From the NCBI GenBank assembly GCA_025331445.1, contig JAIWNE010000067.1, positions 62,001 through 126,000 on the forward strand: a DNA stretch of 64,000 nucleotides. Reading direction: 5' to 3'. The notes beneath the pieces were generated by a model. That model was not told the origin of the DNA, did no database searches, and worked only from the letters and a program-made list of their open reading frames with translations. This document shows, in pieces, positions 24,095 through 36,027 of this stretch. Origin of the DNA: Blakeslea trispora (Eukaryota; Mucoromycota; Mucoromycetes; Mucorales; Choanephoraceae). Within the stretch, counting starts at the first letter, position 1. Every line of letters starts with the position of its first letter. The translations under genes were made by a program, and so were the position numbers.

Positions 24095-26429
24095 TATTTG
24101 ATTTGTAAGCTAATTTTTTTGTATTGCTTTTGCTATGACTAATTGAAATGACATTCATATTTTAGTTTTTTTTTTTTTAGAAAAAAGTCAAATTGTATAG
24201 GAAAGAGTATTGTTTGTTAATCTGTCAAACAAAGGTAAAATATTGTGTGGTGTTTTTTTTTTAAAGAAACAAATAGGCATCATTTGAATTCATCGCGTAA
24301 ACAAGATCAACTCGATTTTGACAGATCAAATCAACCTCAGCCAAACAGATAAACAAAAAGTTGTTTCTCGATGACTATGGGTCGCAAGAGATAATAAAGG
24401 CGAAAGTGGCACAAGTATCTTGAAATAGCTGTTTTTAAGTGTAACACATAGTCAGGGAATTACAGAGCTGTTGTTGCTTAAAAAAAGAGACATGTACCTC
24501 ACAGGTAACCAGAGTCAAATAGAATGAGTTTATTGTTAAGGGAGAGCAATCACACGGTTATAGTAAAAGTCAGTTCTGTTGTTTTCTGTTGACTTGCTTT
24601 GCCTTTAAAAGAGTTTCTCTGTTAAAAGAAAGAAGCTATCTTATGGACCACCAGTTACACAAAACAAATTTTCTTGAGGCTATTGTTTGCATCGATACAT
24701 ACAACTTCATTGTAACAAATCACTTTATGCTCATGCTGCAACGCATATCCTAATCGGAATAAGAGGCTACCGTCAAAAGCAGTAACGGCAGTAGTACCAT
24801 TTGAAATGTACAAACATCAAAACTGAAATGATAGTAGTGGCAGCACATATAATTTGAAATAGTAGTGGAAACGCAAACAGTCAAAGATGGTGTAATGCTT
24901 ACAAAGCATTCTTCATGTTGTAATGATACATCATGCATCCACTTTTTCAGACTATACATTAGCTATATCGACATTTTAGCTAATGTTTATTAAAGCGCTA
25001 AGTGCTGGATATATTTGGATTAGACAAAAATCTTTATTGCAAGTCGAGGCAATACAGGAGGAAAGATAAGAATAAAAGTAAACAAACAGACATATGTTTT
25101 CTCTGATTTTTGAGTTTTGGAAACTGTTTTTGGCAATTCACAAAGGTTTTGAATGCTTCTTTACTATCTTTTATTCCGAAATAAAGCTGATTGATGACAA
25201 GGCTTCAGCTGTACCCATTCAGCATTCTCAAAGCGCCCCAATGCAACTGATTGATGTTATGAAGATGTAATAAGCATAACTTAAATGGCTTTTTTATTGA
25301 CATCTTTAGAGGCAGAATGATAATTGTATAATTGTATTAATGCTTAAAGCTTAACGATGGATATATGCAAACAGTAGTAGATACAACATCAGTTAGTACT
25401 TGACCGCAATTCGGTGTGCTAAACCAACAAAAGCTCTTGATTGCCATGCACAAGAAATCTGGTGTTTAAGATGGATATGCGAACACTGAAATGTAGATGT
25501 TTTGGGGCTGTCTTTTACCACATGTTATTGATGTTGTGAGCCAAAAGCTTATTGTAGTCTGTGCTGTTACTAATCGACTGCTAAATGGTACTCGAGGCTA
25601 AATCCTGTTCGAGTTGTTCTTGTGACCCCTTAGTAGAGCTCATCAAGTATTCATCGTTGAGAGAATGACTGTGCATACGTGTTTTGGCAATCTTAGATAT
25701 TGCAAGCCCAAATCCTTTGTTTTTCTTTAAAGAAATGCCAACTTATACCAAAATGTTTACATTTCCAACTTTGGTTGCGAAAATGTCAGAGCCCTGTTTC
25801 TTTATCTTCGTTTGGCTGTCAAAAATGCTCTAGACAGCTTATGAATGGTTTTAAAGATTAAGACTTTTTCAAGGCTCGATTCCTCACACAAGCTTCAAAA
25901 CTTGGTTGTTCTGATCGTTGATATCTAGCTTGCTAAACAAGTGTCATGATAAATTAAAGAGGAGTTTAGCTGTCACAACAAAAAATAAAGGAAAGCTCAT
26001 GTCCGCATAAAATAGTGTTTGGCATGACATCTTTTGACTTGTTTATCTCTTAGCACTCTCTGCTCTACTGATCCTGAGAGTTTTCACATGTTTTTGTTTA
26101 CTGATGGGATAGATACAACAGAGATGCCAGTCTCTGATTGGATGACTGTTTTTTTTAGCGCGTAATTGAAGTAAATAAAACGTAATGATCATTTTCTCCC
26201 TCTTTTTTTTTTCTCTCTCTCTTTATCAAAGTCAAATCAACTACATCTTGAAGCTTTGTCACCCAGACAACCTCAAAGGCAAGTAACAAAATACTCTTCT
26301 TTAATAATGCTCTTATCTAACTTGCTTTGTCGTGTATAGCCTAAAAATCTGCAATCTACGCAAGTCTATTATTGCACCAAGAGCAAAAAAAACGTTATCT
26401 ACAAAAAGAAGAAAATATGCGTGCCTTTC

Positions 26430-26510
26430 AAACTACAAAACTACAAACTACAAAACTACAAAACTACAAAACTACAAAACTACAAAACTACAAAACTACA
26501 AAACTACAAA
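26430..26510. repeat. Tandem repeat, unit AAAACTAC
   Basis: About ten copies of an 8-bp unit (two copies shortened to 7 bp), 81 bp in total, in a region without recognised genes. Confidence 0.9.
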
Positions 26511-26675
26511 TGCTTTCAAACTCTCTATAATTTTTTTTGCGCGTTCTCTCTGCCTCTCTCTGCTCTCTTCTTCTCTTGGTGCTTCTGCCTCTACTTCAAG
26601 CTTGATGGGGGGGGGTAAGGACAAAGACTGATGCTGCCTTTCCTGATCCTATATAAAGTGGCTTACGACCGGAAT

Positions 26676-26816
26676 CTAGTCCATTTTCGCGAACGACCCT
26701 CGTTTTCTAGTATTGGGACTGAAGTCGGAATGACTGAGGGCAATTACGCCGCCTGATCTGTTAACACTATGAGCGCGTCCTGTAGGGATCTGGGCAGAGG
26801 AAGCGGGTACAGACAT
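26676..26816 (-). CDS. Candidate 46-residue small ORF
   Basis: ATG-to-TAG frame (26816 to 26676) with balanced, non-repetitive composition (begins MSVPASSAQIPTGRAHS, includes GGVIALSHSDFSPNTRKRG). Not recognised. It could be a real small gene, an exon, or a piece of a decayed element: an open stretch in another frame continues past its stop. Base composition differs from the surrounding AT-rich DNA. Confidence 0.2.
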   Translation of the reverse strand: MSVPASSAQIPTGRAHSVNRSGGVIALSHSDFSPNTRKRGSFAKMD

Positions 26817-26889
26817 ACTTGTACTATTCCTCGTTAGTTGACTGGTATGGGGTTGCTAAGGATTTGGGATAGTGCGAACAGAACTGAGT

Positions 26890-26927
26890 CTTCTTTGGCT
26901 TATTCAAAAAAAAGTAAGCCAAGGAAG
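26890..26927. repeat. 13-bp hairpin with poly-A loop
   Basis: CTTCTTTGGCTTA (26890-26902) pairs with TAAGCCAAGGAAG (26915-26927) with a single G-T wobble; the 12-base loop is mostly A. It could be an RNA structure or an old short inverted duplication. Confidence 0.6.
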
Positions 26928-27836
26928 GCTTACCCTCTGCGTTCTTACCTTTCTTGTCTTGCTTTGTTGTTGGAGGTGACTCTATTACTAAACAACTCAA
27001 GACTTGCCTTTACTGATGCCTTTACTGATGTCTTGCTGGGTCCCTGCTTCTGTCTCTATTTCTGCTTCCAACTGTGCCTATCCAACTGTATCTTAACAGT
27101 ATTTACCGCATCTGAACTACCATATACCTTCCCAGATTGCCTTAAGAAGAGTTTTTTATCGTGTTTAACACTTTTTCTCTTCACCTAAATAAAAAGTCTA
27201 TTTTCTATCTTGTTCCACAATATACTTACAGACATCACAGTCTCTACAACCGTCTTTACTTTTTTGACTCTCTTCTTTGAGTCTACCTTGCCACTCTGGC
27301 CAAGCTGACAACTAAGCAAAGAACATTTTCATCATAAGCATTTTCCATTAAGAGATTTCAAGAGAATCATCCCTTCTTTGCTTTTGTCAACATTGCATGA
27401 TGGTGTCTATTTCTTTTTGTCTAGATTAATCATAATCTCCATTTTCATCAATGAGGGGGAGGGGAGGGGGAAGAGACAGAGGCTGTATTCTCTAGTTGTT
27501 TCAATTGTTAGTATTTGTAAAGCACATCTTTGCCTTTGGCACATATACTAGAAGCTCTTTTACTGTTTTTTAGTAACAAAAAAAAGAGGACTTTTATGAC
27601 ATATTTCTTTTTCTGAAAAACAAACCCATATTGCTACTATCACTCACTAGACCTCAATTCCGTTTTAACTGAATCACGTTCATAGTGATCAAACAAACAA
27701 AGAAATATAAAATTGGTTATGTTTCATCACTCATTTCTTGTTTGTTAAATAATAACAATTGTTTCTCTATGTGTCATGAACCTCCTTCTAAAGTGTGCTT
27801 TATTCTCAAACACTGAATTATAAATATTTACATCAT

Positions 27837-29907
27837 CTATTGCTCAGATAGCATAGCTTCAAACAAAAGGTCTGATTTTTGAAAGTCATGATGAACAACG
27901 TTCACTAGCCAGTATCGCTCACGAATGTTTTCAAGCAACTTCTGGCTTGGGCTGTTTGGTGGATATTGTTCTTCCCATTCCTTCCATAAACCATAGGCTT
28001 CATCCTAATCCAATAGTGTTTAAATAATCGATTCCTCTAGATGATCTCCCCCTTGTTTTTTTTACCTTCCATGCTTCAAAACTGGCTTTTTCTATAATGG
28101 TAGGCTGAATGATTTCTTTAGCAGGAAAGACACCCCAAGTGACAGCATTTTGAGCTTCGGCATCCATCACATTGGTTGCAAAATCTCCCTGAAAATAAAA
28201 AGAATCATTTTAGTACCTCCCTTTCCTTTTGGTTTTGTTTTTGTTTACCTTCAAATTAGTAGCATAATAAGTAATGGAACTATCTCTAGATAAGCGTGAC
28301 AATAATTCCTTGATTTGTGTATCAGATACAAAAAACTCGATGAATGCCTTCTGATACACATAGCCTCCTTTAGGTCCCCAACCATACACCTGATCCTCAC
28401 TTGAGACACCATTAACAGCAGGCTGTGAACTGACTGTCCAATAACCACGCTGATTGATCATTGACAATTGTTGGCAAATAGCATCGCTTTCTGTCTGTAA
28501 TCTTTCTTCACACCAAGGTAAGGAATCTAGCTTTCCTTGGATATATTTAACAAAAAGCTGAGTGATATCCTTTTCGTGCACCGGTTGCCCCCATTTACAA
28601 CTGGCTCCTGAAGTCTATCAAAGACGATACTTGTTAGAGATTTTTTTTTATTCTGTAAAAGAGGGGAGGGGGAAAGGATTCATTTCTTACAGGTAAGATT
28701 TGACCAGCACCATATGTGTTTTCACCATAAGCTAAAGAGATGGATGAATGAGTTTGTTGATGGGAACCCGAAAGAAGAAGAAGAAAAAAACTTACCTGGT
28801 GAACGTGAATCACCATAACGACCATTGGGAAATTCATCCCAAAGTTCAGCACGGGCAGGATCATGGACAGGAACCCATGGAGGTATTTTGCCAGCTTGTA
28901 GAGTCTTGTAGAGAAATGTGAGATAGGTCATAAAGATGCATTCTGTTTTTTTTTCTTTACCTCTTGTTTATGCAAGTGTAGTGCCTCTAAAATTAAACGT
29001 GTAGATCGCTCTAGATTGAGAGTAGAGATATGAAAATTGTAAATAGATCCATCTTGATGCAAACGCTTGATCATATCCACTGCCAGTCGCACACCATATT
29101 CCTTGACTTTTTGATCATCATTCTTGATCAAATCCAAATCATGCAAGATATGGGCTGGTACCTTAAGGTTACAGAGATGGATCATACGGCGGAAACTTTG
29201 ATAAGTAGGAATGGGCATAATGCCAGGTACAATAGGAACATGTATGCCTGCCTTTCTGCATTGATCCATCCAATCCATAAATGCTTGAGTGTCATAGAAC
29301 AGCTGAGTGACAATAAAGTCAGCTCCGGCATCTACTTTCTCCTTGAGATACTGAATGTCTTGATCGAGATCAGCACAATCAATATGTCCCTCCGGATACC
29401 CTGCTACACCAATACAAAACGTATCGCCATAGTGTTGCCGGATATACTTGACAAGATCAACAGCATGCTTGAACTCGCTATCCACAGGTGTCCAGTATTC
29501 ATGTCCTCGAGGAGGATCACCACGTAAGGCTAGAATGTTGTGAATACCTGCTTCCTTGGCTTGTTGAAGAGCTGCATCCAACTTGTCTCGTTCCATATTG
29601 GTACATGTCAAATGCATCAATGTGTCTAGGCCATATAGGTTTTGTGCAGTAGAACAAAGCTCAAGCGTGCGTCCAGCAGTTGATCCGCCGGCTCCCCAGG
29701 TACATGAAATGAACTCGGGTTCCAGTTGAGACATACGGCCAAGACGGTCAATCAAGTTGGCAAAACCCTAAGTAAAATCTTAGAAAGATGAAAGGATAGG
29801 ATGGCATGTTTTTTTTTTACCAAGTCTGTTTTGGGAGGGAAATATTCAAATGAATAGGCAATCTTTTGGCTCTTTTGAGCTCGTTCTATCTTGTCAACGA
29901 TTCTCAT
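27837..29907 (-). CDS. Methylenetetrahydrofolate reductase (MET12/MET13 family)
   Basis: FAD enzyme that reduces 5,10-methylene-THF to 5-methyl-THF for methionine synthesis, in the cytosol. Seven exons: 29907-29821, 29767-28961, 28904-28796, 28731-28691, 28614-28249, 28188-28066, 28004-27837; 566 residues. The N-terminal TIM-barrel holds SFEYFPPKT with the catalytic Glu, [39 protein letters not shown] and PGIMPI. The C-terminal regulatory domain has [41 protein letters not shown] and [15 protein letters not shown], as in SAM-regulated eukaryotic enzymes. Yeast has two paralogues; which one this matches is open. A CCAATCA box is 136 bp upstream (30043-30049). Confidence 0.95.
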
Positions 29908-30042
29908 AAAGCAGGAGTAGAGTGAAAGAAAAGGAAATGCAAAATAAAAAGAGAGAGAGAGATAGAGTAAATTCGAAATTATGAATCCAAGCGAATTGAT
30001 AGGTTTAAGCATAGATGTGACTTTTGATGGGCGACCCATTAG

Positions 30043-30049
30043 CCAATCA
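30043..30049. promoter_or_regulatory. CCAATCA box upstream of MTHFR gene
   Basis: CCAATCA 136 bp upstream of the minus-strand start codon, reverse orientation relative to the gene. Confidence 0.4.
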
Positions 30050-30215
30050 ACACGCGAATTGCCTTATCCATCTTTTTTCCTTTTTTTATGTAGAGCAACA
30101 TTATCTTGTTTTGCTATTATTGAATTACCCTATATAAAAAAAGAAGTTTAATGCAGACCCATATAAAGATCAAGAAAAAAAAATGAATGCTGTGAATTTA
30201 TTGATGATGATTTCT

Positions 30216-30753
30216 TTATACAGTATTTCTAAGCACTATCATAAAGAATGTAAGTTGCTTGTCAGCTAACCATGATTTCTGCCTTCCCCTATTCCACTTA
30301 CCGAGAACGACGGTATCTCCACGAAGGAACATTTTGCTAACAAAACGATCTTTGTTAACAGGCTTAGCTTTAGAACCCTTACCACTACGAGGCGTTTCGG
30401 TCCACATCTAATAAATTTTTTTTTAAATATAAACTCATCAGAACGCATAGCAAACAATATTTACTTCCTTCACGTTCTCAAGGACCATGTTGCAGTGACG
30501 ATCAAAAGCCTTTACACGGGCCAACAATTTATGGTTGTTACGACAACTGATCAAGATCTGATTGTTGTTCTTTACAGATTGTTGCAAGACTGAAAGTGGA
30601 CCAGTGTTGAATTCGAGTTCTTCTTGTTGACGAAGTTCTTCTTCTGTCATTTCAGAACGAGGCTTGTTGATGGCAGAGCTATGGTAAGGTGTTAGTCGCG
30701 TCTAATCACTCTGCAAACAGTTTGTTTCTCTTCTTGTTGTTGTTGTACCTCAT
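30216..30753 (-). CDS. SMD2: Small nuclear ribonucleoprotein Sm D2
   Basis: Core Sm-ring protein of the U1, U2, U4 and U5 spliceosomal snRNPs. Four exons: 30753-30749, 30678-30465, 30407-30302, 30235-30216; 114 residues (human 118). Blocks nearly identical to human: [43 protein letters not shown] and [14 protein letters not shown], ending VVLVLRNTV. The Sm1 and Sm2 motifs are complete. The first coding exon is only 5 nt (ATG plus AG), so the start codon is split off from all recognisable protein sequence; the protein begins [24 protein letters not shown] box (gene strand) lies about 140 bp upstream. Confidence 0.95.
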
Positions 30754-31729
30754 TGCGTTTATATGTTATATAGAAAAAAAAATATTAAAAAAAAAATGAA
30801 TATGTAATATGCCCTATAGGGTGCTGAAAAAAAATTCAAAAAAAAAACTTGTGTTTAGAGGGGTGAAGTCGCTCCGAGCCATTCATGAGATTTGATTGGA
30901 CGGAACAGACCAATTGAGCCAATGCTCTTTACTTGACTCGAAACAAAAGAAGAAAAAAAGGGCAACCATACAAGATAAGTCTGACCATCAAAAAACACAC
31001 ACATAAAAAAAGGGAAGGGGGGCATTCCGAGACCTCGCTGTGGCAAAGACGGCAATCTTGACTAATGAAAATGACTTGCAGTGCTCTCTTTGAATACTCA
31101 AGTGTTACCCCTCCCTACGAACTATATTTTTTTTTCTTTTCTTTCGTTCCAGAAAGAGGGAGGTAGTCTACTTGATTTTGATCTAGCTACAAATTTTAAT
31201 GTTAGTTCTTGTGTATTGTTTCAAATGAATGTTTGTTTTTCTTTTAGTACTTTGGCCTAAAATGCAATGTTTTTCCATTTGTGTTACAACTTGAGCAGAA
31301 AAGAAAAAAAAAAGCACAGAAAATACAATGTCTATAGTAAAGCAATCTTATCCATTGACATTCATGTTAATTTCTCACTCTCTCTCTCTCTTTTTTTATA
31401 TGTTTTGGGCTCTATTTTTTTTTCTTGATTGTTTCGAAATAACAATCAAAAGAAAAATTATGCGTTAAACACTTAAGGGCTTTTGAAACTCGAAACAATC
31501 TTGAATGACCGTAAATCGATTATCTTTCAAGTTTGAATTATGGCAGTAAATTCATTAAGGAGCACATAAACAAACAATTAAAGATGTCACAAAGGGGAGG
31601 TGCATGATTCTCGGGCTGCGTATTCTATTTATCATTCAGAGGTTTATTTAGGAGTAAGATGAGACAAGCGTAGTCGTTCTTTCTTTCTTTTTCTCATCAC
31701 TCTTTCTTTTTTTTCTCTCTCTTTTTTTG
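30754..31729. other. Intergenic, divergent promoters of SMD2 and the permease
   Basis: About 1 kb without a supported frame. It holds the SMD2 promoter at the left and a C/T-rich leader (31660-31728) before the permease start at the right. Confidence 0.5.
30893..30899. promoter_or_regulatory. CCAATCA box upstream of SMD2
   Basis: TGATTGG on the plus strand (CCAATCA on the gene strand), 140 bp before the SMD2 start codon. Confidence 0.4.
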
Positions 31730-33803
31730 ATGATGTTTGACAGCATTAAAATACCTGATCGCGTACTTTTTAAGAGAAATGACAAAGAAGCAAGAGAATT
31801 AAAGAAACAAGAGATCAAGATGAACGATGAATTACTACTAGCGAAGCTGGGATATAAACAGAGTCTAGATAGACAGCTGTCAACATTTTCTAACTTTGCC
31901 ATCTCTTTTGGTTGTTGCTCAGTTCTTAGTGGGCTCTTGCCAGTAATGTATTTCCCATGAAAACGAATTTTTACTTTCTGTTTATTGATTCAAAGATTGG
32001 TGATGTATAAAGTTATGGGGAACTACACTTCTGACAGGTGGTACATCTGCATCTATATGGGGATACCTTATTGTTGCCCTGATGACAATGACAATAGGCC
32101 TAAGTCTTGCAGAGAGTAAGTTGACAACTTTATAGTTAAATCAAGATGATAAAATAGAATCCATGTGTAGTCTGTAGTGCTTTTCCAACCATGGGTGGTC
32201 TTTATTACTGGACTGCTCAATTGTCTGATTCAGAATGGGTTCCATTTATGTGTTGGATTGTTGGTTATTTCAATTGGTAAGCTTTTGTTTCATCAAAATC
32301 ACCATGATTTTGTTCATTAATTGAATACTTTACAGGTTAAGTTTAGCAGGTGAGTTGCCCATTTTTAAAAAAAAAGAAAGTTCAATCAGAGGAGGGGGGA
32401 AGGCTTACAAAAATGATGTTTCTTCTTTATGGTTTTACAAGTGGCTATATGTGCTGGCGATTTAGGCATGGCAGGTTTCTTGACGTCAGCCGTATCTGTA
32501 GCACATCCTGATTTTGTCACTACACCCGCTATCGATTATGGTGTCTTCCTTGCCATCTTATGCATCCATGGTCTCATGAACACCTTGCCTGTAAAATACA
32601 CTGGTATGATCAACAATGTGTCTGTTTGGTGGCACTTGATGGGCATTCTGTTTATTGTCCTGGTTGGACTCTTGTTGACACCCAATAAACCCAATTTTTC
32701 AGTTGCCTTGGGTCAGGTGTATAATGGATCAGGTTTTCAAAATAATGGGTATGCTTGGCTGATTGGATTATTACAAGCTCAGTTTACGTTGAATGGCTAT
32801 GATTCAGCTGCCCATGTGAGTGAAGAGACCATGGCTGCTCAACGGGGGTCGCCTATAGGCATTGTGATGGCCATCGCTATTTCGGCCTTTGCTGGTACTG
32901 TGCTGATGATTGCCTGTGCCTTTATGATTCAAGACTTTGATCGACAGATTGTTCATGCTTCTAACTCGATGGCTATCACACAGGTATTCTTGGATGGTGT
33001 GGGTATGGGTTGGACCATGTGGTTTTTGGTGATTATTTTAGTCGCCATGTATTTCGCGTAAGAAGAGGTAGAAGTTTTTGTTCTTAAAGAAAAAGAAAGC
33101 TAATTCATGCGTTACTTTATATATATAAAAGGGGTGCTTCTGTGATTGTAGGTTCCTCTCGTCAAACCTATGCATTTGCTCGTGATGGTGCTATGCCCTT
33201 TTCAAAATGGCTTATGAAATTAACAAAATATAAGGTACCAGCCAATGCTGTATGGTTCAATATCATCTTTTCTGCCATCCTGGGTATCCCTTATCTGTTT
33301 AGCGATGTGGCATTTGAGACAATTGTGTCTGTCAACACGATTTCAGCTAGCATTTCTTATTTTATCCCTATCTGGTTACGGATCACCATGGCAAGAAAGC
33401 GATTTCAAAAAGGTCCTTTTCATATGGGTACCTTTTCCATTCCATGTGGTGTGATAGCCTGTCTTTGGATTCTATTGACTTCCTGTCTATTTGTTTTACC
33501 CACAGTAAGGTTCTTACACACACACACACACGCAAACATAATTTAATTCATTGTCCTTATGTATAGCAATGGCCAGTGACAGCCAATAATATGAATTTTG
33601 CTGTTATTCCTTTTGTTTTTATTATCGGCTTGGCTTCTTTGGTCTATGTCATTTCTGGCCGAAAATGGTTTACAGGCCCAATTCGTTATATAGATTTGGC
33701 AGCTGTCCAAACAGAGAATGGAGAGGTAATACAAGGAACACAACGCATGATTATGGTGGGTGATGATGATGAGCATATTGAAGTATACAACCACCCAAAA
33801 TAA
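31730..33803 (+). CDS. APC-superfamily amino-acid/GABA/choline permease
   Basis: Plasma-membrane or vacuolar proton-coupled transporter with about 12 membrane segments. Seven exons: 31730-31942, 32013-32115, 32171-32276, 32336-32349, 32442-33057, 33132-33504, 33567-33803; 553 residues. Family motifs of the Uga4/Hnm1 group: ISFGCCSVLSGLLPLWGTTL, GLSLAEICSAFPTMGGLYYW, NGYDSAAHVSEET and GSSRQTYAFARDGAMPFSKW. Exon 4 is a 14-nt micro-exon needed to keep frame (WLSLA). The substrate (GABA, choline or another amine) cannot be told from the sequence. ATG 31733 is an equally possible start. Confidence 0.9.
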
Positions 33804-34130
33804 GTTTTTTTTTTGTACATAAAGTTTTTTTTTTCTTTTCGTGAGTACAGTGTGTCTATTCTTCTCCCCCCTTTCTCTCTCTTTCAATAAATCTATTTCT
33901 GTCCTTTGTGTCCTATTCCCTTCAAAAGAAAAGAATGGCTGTTCTTGGTGCTCTAAAAATCATCGTGTTTCCCTCCCCCCTTTCTTCAATCATAGTCTCT
34001 TTGAATAAGCAAATGTATAAAGAAGAAAGAAAATGTTGAGTGAGTTCTGGAGTTTTATATATATAATTACATGTAATAAAGAAAGAAAAAGAATAAGAGA
34101 GAGAGGAAAGGCATGGAAAGTTTTCGGTTT
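33804..34130. other. Convergent 3' region of permease and RPB10
   Basis: No gene; T-rich runs after the permease stop and 3' sequence of RPB10. Several AATAAA-like signals (for example 33885-33890). Confidence 0.45.
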
Positions 34131-34492
34131 TTAAGCACGTCCACGATCTCTTGAACGTTCCAAGGCTATAAAACAAAGTTAGATGCAGTCAACTCATGGT
34201 TGCTATAGAACTTACGGTTATAATGCAAAAGCTTCTCAATCAAGTCAACATGAGTCAAAACCATACGTCTACAACAGTAACGCTTGAGACCAAGAGCGTC
34301 CAAGGCTTCACTGTCATAGTTTAAAAAAAAAGAGAGAAAAAAGAGAGGGTTAGAGACATATTAATAAAAAAAAAAGAAAGCGACAAGTCAATCTTACCCT
34401 TCTGTGTATTCAGCTTGCAATAAAGACAAGTAGTTATCCCACTTGTTGCCAATAACTTTACCACAAGAGAAACAACGGACAGGAATAATCAT
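34131..34492 (-). CDS. RPB10: RNA polymerase I/II/III common subunit RPB10 (ABC10-beta)
   Basis: Small zinc-binding subunit shared by all three nuclear RNA polymerases. Three exons: 34492-34398, 34310-34216, 34165-34131; 74 residues (human 67). It starts [19 protein letters not shown]; zinc ligands are in CFSCGK and [21 protein letters not shown] and [17 protein letters not shown] match the human protein closely. The C-terminus adds a short Arg-rich tail (RSRDRGRA) that the human protein lacks. A (TC)n repeat starts 6 nt upstream of the ATG. The WDR53-like gene follows on the same strand 139 bp upstream. Confidence 0.95.
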
Positions 34493-34495
34493 AGT

Positions 34496-34497
<2 letters not shown>

Positions 34498-34533
<36 letters not shown>
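34498..34533. repeat. (GA)n microsatellite in RPB10 5' leader
   Basis: About 18 GA units (TC on the gene strand) ending 6 nt before the RPB10 start codon, so it is most likely inside the mRNA leader or at the transcription start. Confidence 0.9.
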
Positions 34534-34535
<2 letters not shown>

Positions 34536-34631
34536 ATATAAAAAAAAAAGTAAATGCTGTTGCTTATTTGAAATAAAATGAGCGTCACAACATTTCCTTT
34601 TAAAGAGCAACACTTCATTTCAAACAGTGGC

Positions 34632-36027
34632 TTATTTTATTGTAAATATGCTTAATGCACCTGATTGATCGAATTGGGATGTACCGGCAGCTGCAAATTG
34701 AAGCCTATCATCTGTGTCTAATGCACAGAGACTGTTCAATTTACCAAAGGAGCTGTTGAGAGTAACCGTTGTTCTCTCTAGTGTATCCATGTTCCAAAGA
34801 GTGACTCGGCCATTAGCTGAACCCGAAAGAAGATGCGTTGTTGATGCAAATGACCTATTGATTGCAAGTAAAGCACAGTAAGTAAATGAAAGAGAATGCA
34901 CAAGTAACTACATACAAGCAATTGACCAAGGTATTATGTCCATCCTCAAGTCTCTTTTCTTGCAATTCAAATTTCTTTTGCTTTTTGTTGGGAGGTGATA
35001 GTAATTGAATGCTAGTGTCACCCAAGCCAGCTGCTATCCAATCGCCACTTGAAGAAACAGCCATGCTGTGTACAAAAGGAGGGTTAAACATTTGTTTTGC
35101 TGAAGGCTCCTTGTTGCTCATATCATATATATCGGTTGGTAATCCTCGAGAAAAATCCCATGCATACACTTTACTGTCCATACCACCAGACCATACTGTT
35201 TTAGAACATGAGTTTCCTTGTTTCAGAAAATAAAGTATGCCCACTTGCCTTCCCATGATTTTTTAGGTCTAAATTTAACTGTCATACAAATCTAAATAAG
35301 CCAAAGTAAGAAATGACGGATCGCAATTGCCCTCTTTTGAATTACACTAGAATGCTTTTTAGCTGTCTTTTTGTATATCTTGTGAGTTGAAAGGTCAACT
35401 AATACAAAAAGAATCATTAATTCATTTGGTTTTTGAATAAAGAAAATACAACACTTTACTAACATGGACAACACCCTCATCATCAGCAGTAGCCAGAAAC
35501 TTGTTGCTTTCATGAATATCAATCTATTTTAACATGGTCAAAAGGGGGGAAGGCCATAGAGAGAAACAATCCTTACTTGGTTGATTTCGTCATTGCTAAA
35601 TGCATAGGTTTGTATAGGCTCTGTCAATAGAATGCCCTCATTTCTCAAGTCGAATGTATGTACTTTTGTACCAGATGCAATATAAACAAGAGGAAGACTT
35701 GATTTTCGTGCAAATTTAATGCTTGTCACCTTATCTAGGTCAATTTCATGCAGGCTGTTCTTTCTTTTCCTCCCCCCTACTTACTGGCTCATTAAACCCT
35801 TTGATTCCTTTGATGACTCTTGTCGATTTAAGGTCCCATATTCTACAGGTATTATCCTCTAAATTTGACATGTTATTGAATATCAAACAGATTTCTTTTT
35901 TTTTTCTTTCTTTACCTGAGCCAGAAGCCAATACATGATCACCTAGAATCGAATCTTTCGAGTATTCAAGAGATATGACAGATCCTTTGTGACCTTTTAA
36001 TTCAATTGTAGGCTCAAGTACTTGCAT
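34632..36027 (-). CDS. WD40-repeat protein, WDR53-like
   Basis: Seven-bladed WD40 beta-propeller, probably a substrate adaptor or scaffold. Eight exons: 36027-35916, 35858-35785, 35729-35577, 35523-35460, 35398-35346, 35291-35249, 35195-34916, 34854-34632; 333 residues (human WDR53 is 358). Blades: [101 protein letters not shown] and [15 protein letters not shown]. Blade order and the PPFVHS segment match human WDR53. Intron 6 uses a GC donor (AAG|GCAAGT). An in-frame ATG further upstream (about 36093) precedes low-complexity sequence and was not chosen. Confidence 0.83.

Larger units (their letters stand above)
23927..27836. other. 3.9-kb gene desert with a GC-richer island
   Basis: No gene recognised. 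The first 200 bp are the GPX promoter. 24.2-26.2 kb is unremarkable AT-rich DNA without supported frames. At 26210-26340 there is a pyrimidine tract followed by what looks like a short spliced leader ending in TATAG. An (AAAACTAC)n tandem repeat is at 26430-26510. From 26640 to 27190 the sequence is clearly richer in G+C and CpG, with a TATATAAAG at 26650-26658, a 13-bp hairpin at 26890-26927 and minus-strand open stretches. The last part is the 3' region of MTHFR. Confidence 0.5.

Noticed and set aside
26838..27188. 116-codon plus-strand frame starting MTGMGLLRIW
   Set aside because: Leu/Cys/Phe-rich composition typical of translating a C/T-rich strand; no domain, and minus-strand frames in the same place look more protein-like.
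35730..35784. 30-nt intron (35784-35755) in the WDR53-like gene
   Set aside because: Too short and leads to a stop; the 55-nt intron ending AAG at 35730 keeps frame and gives the conserved VTSIKF strand.
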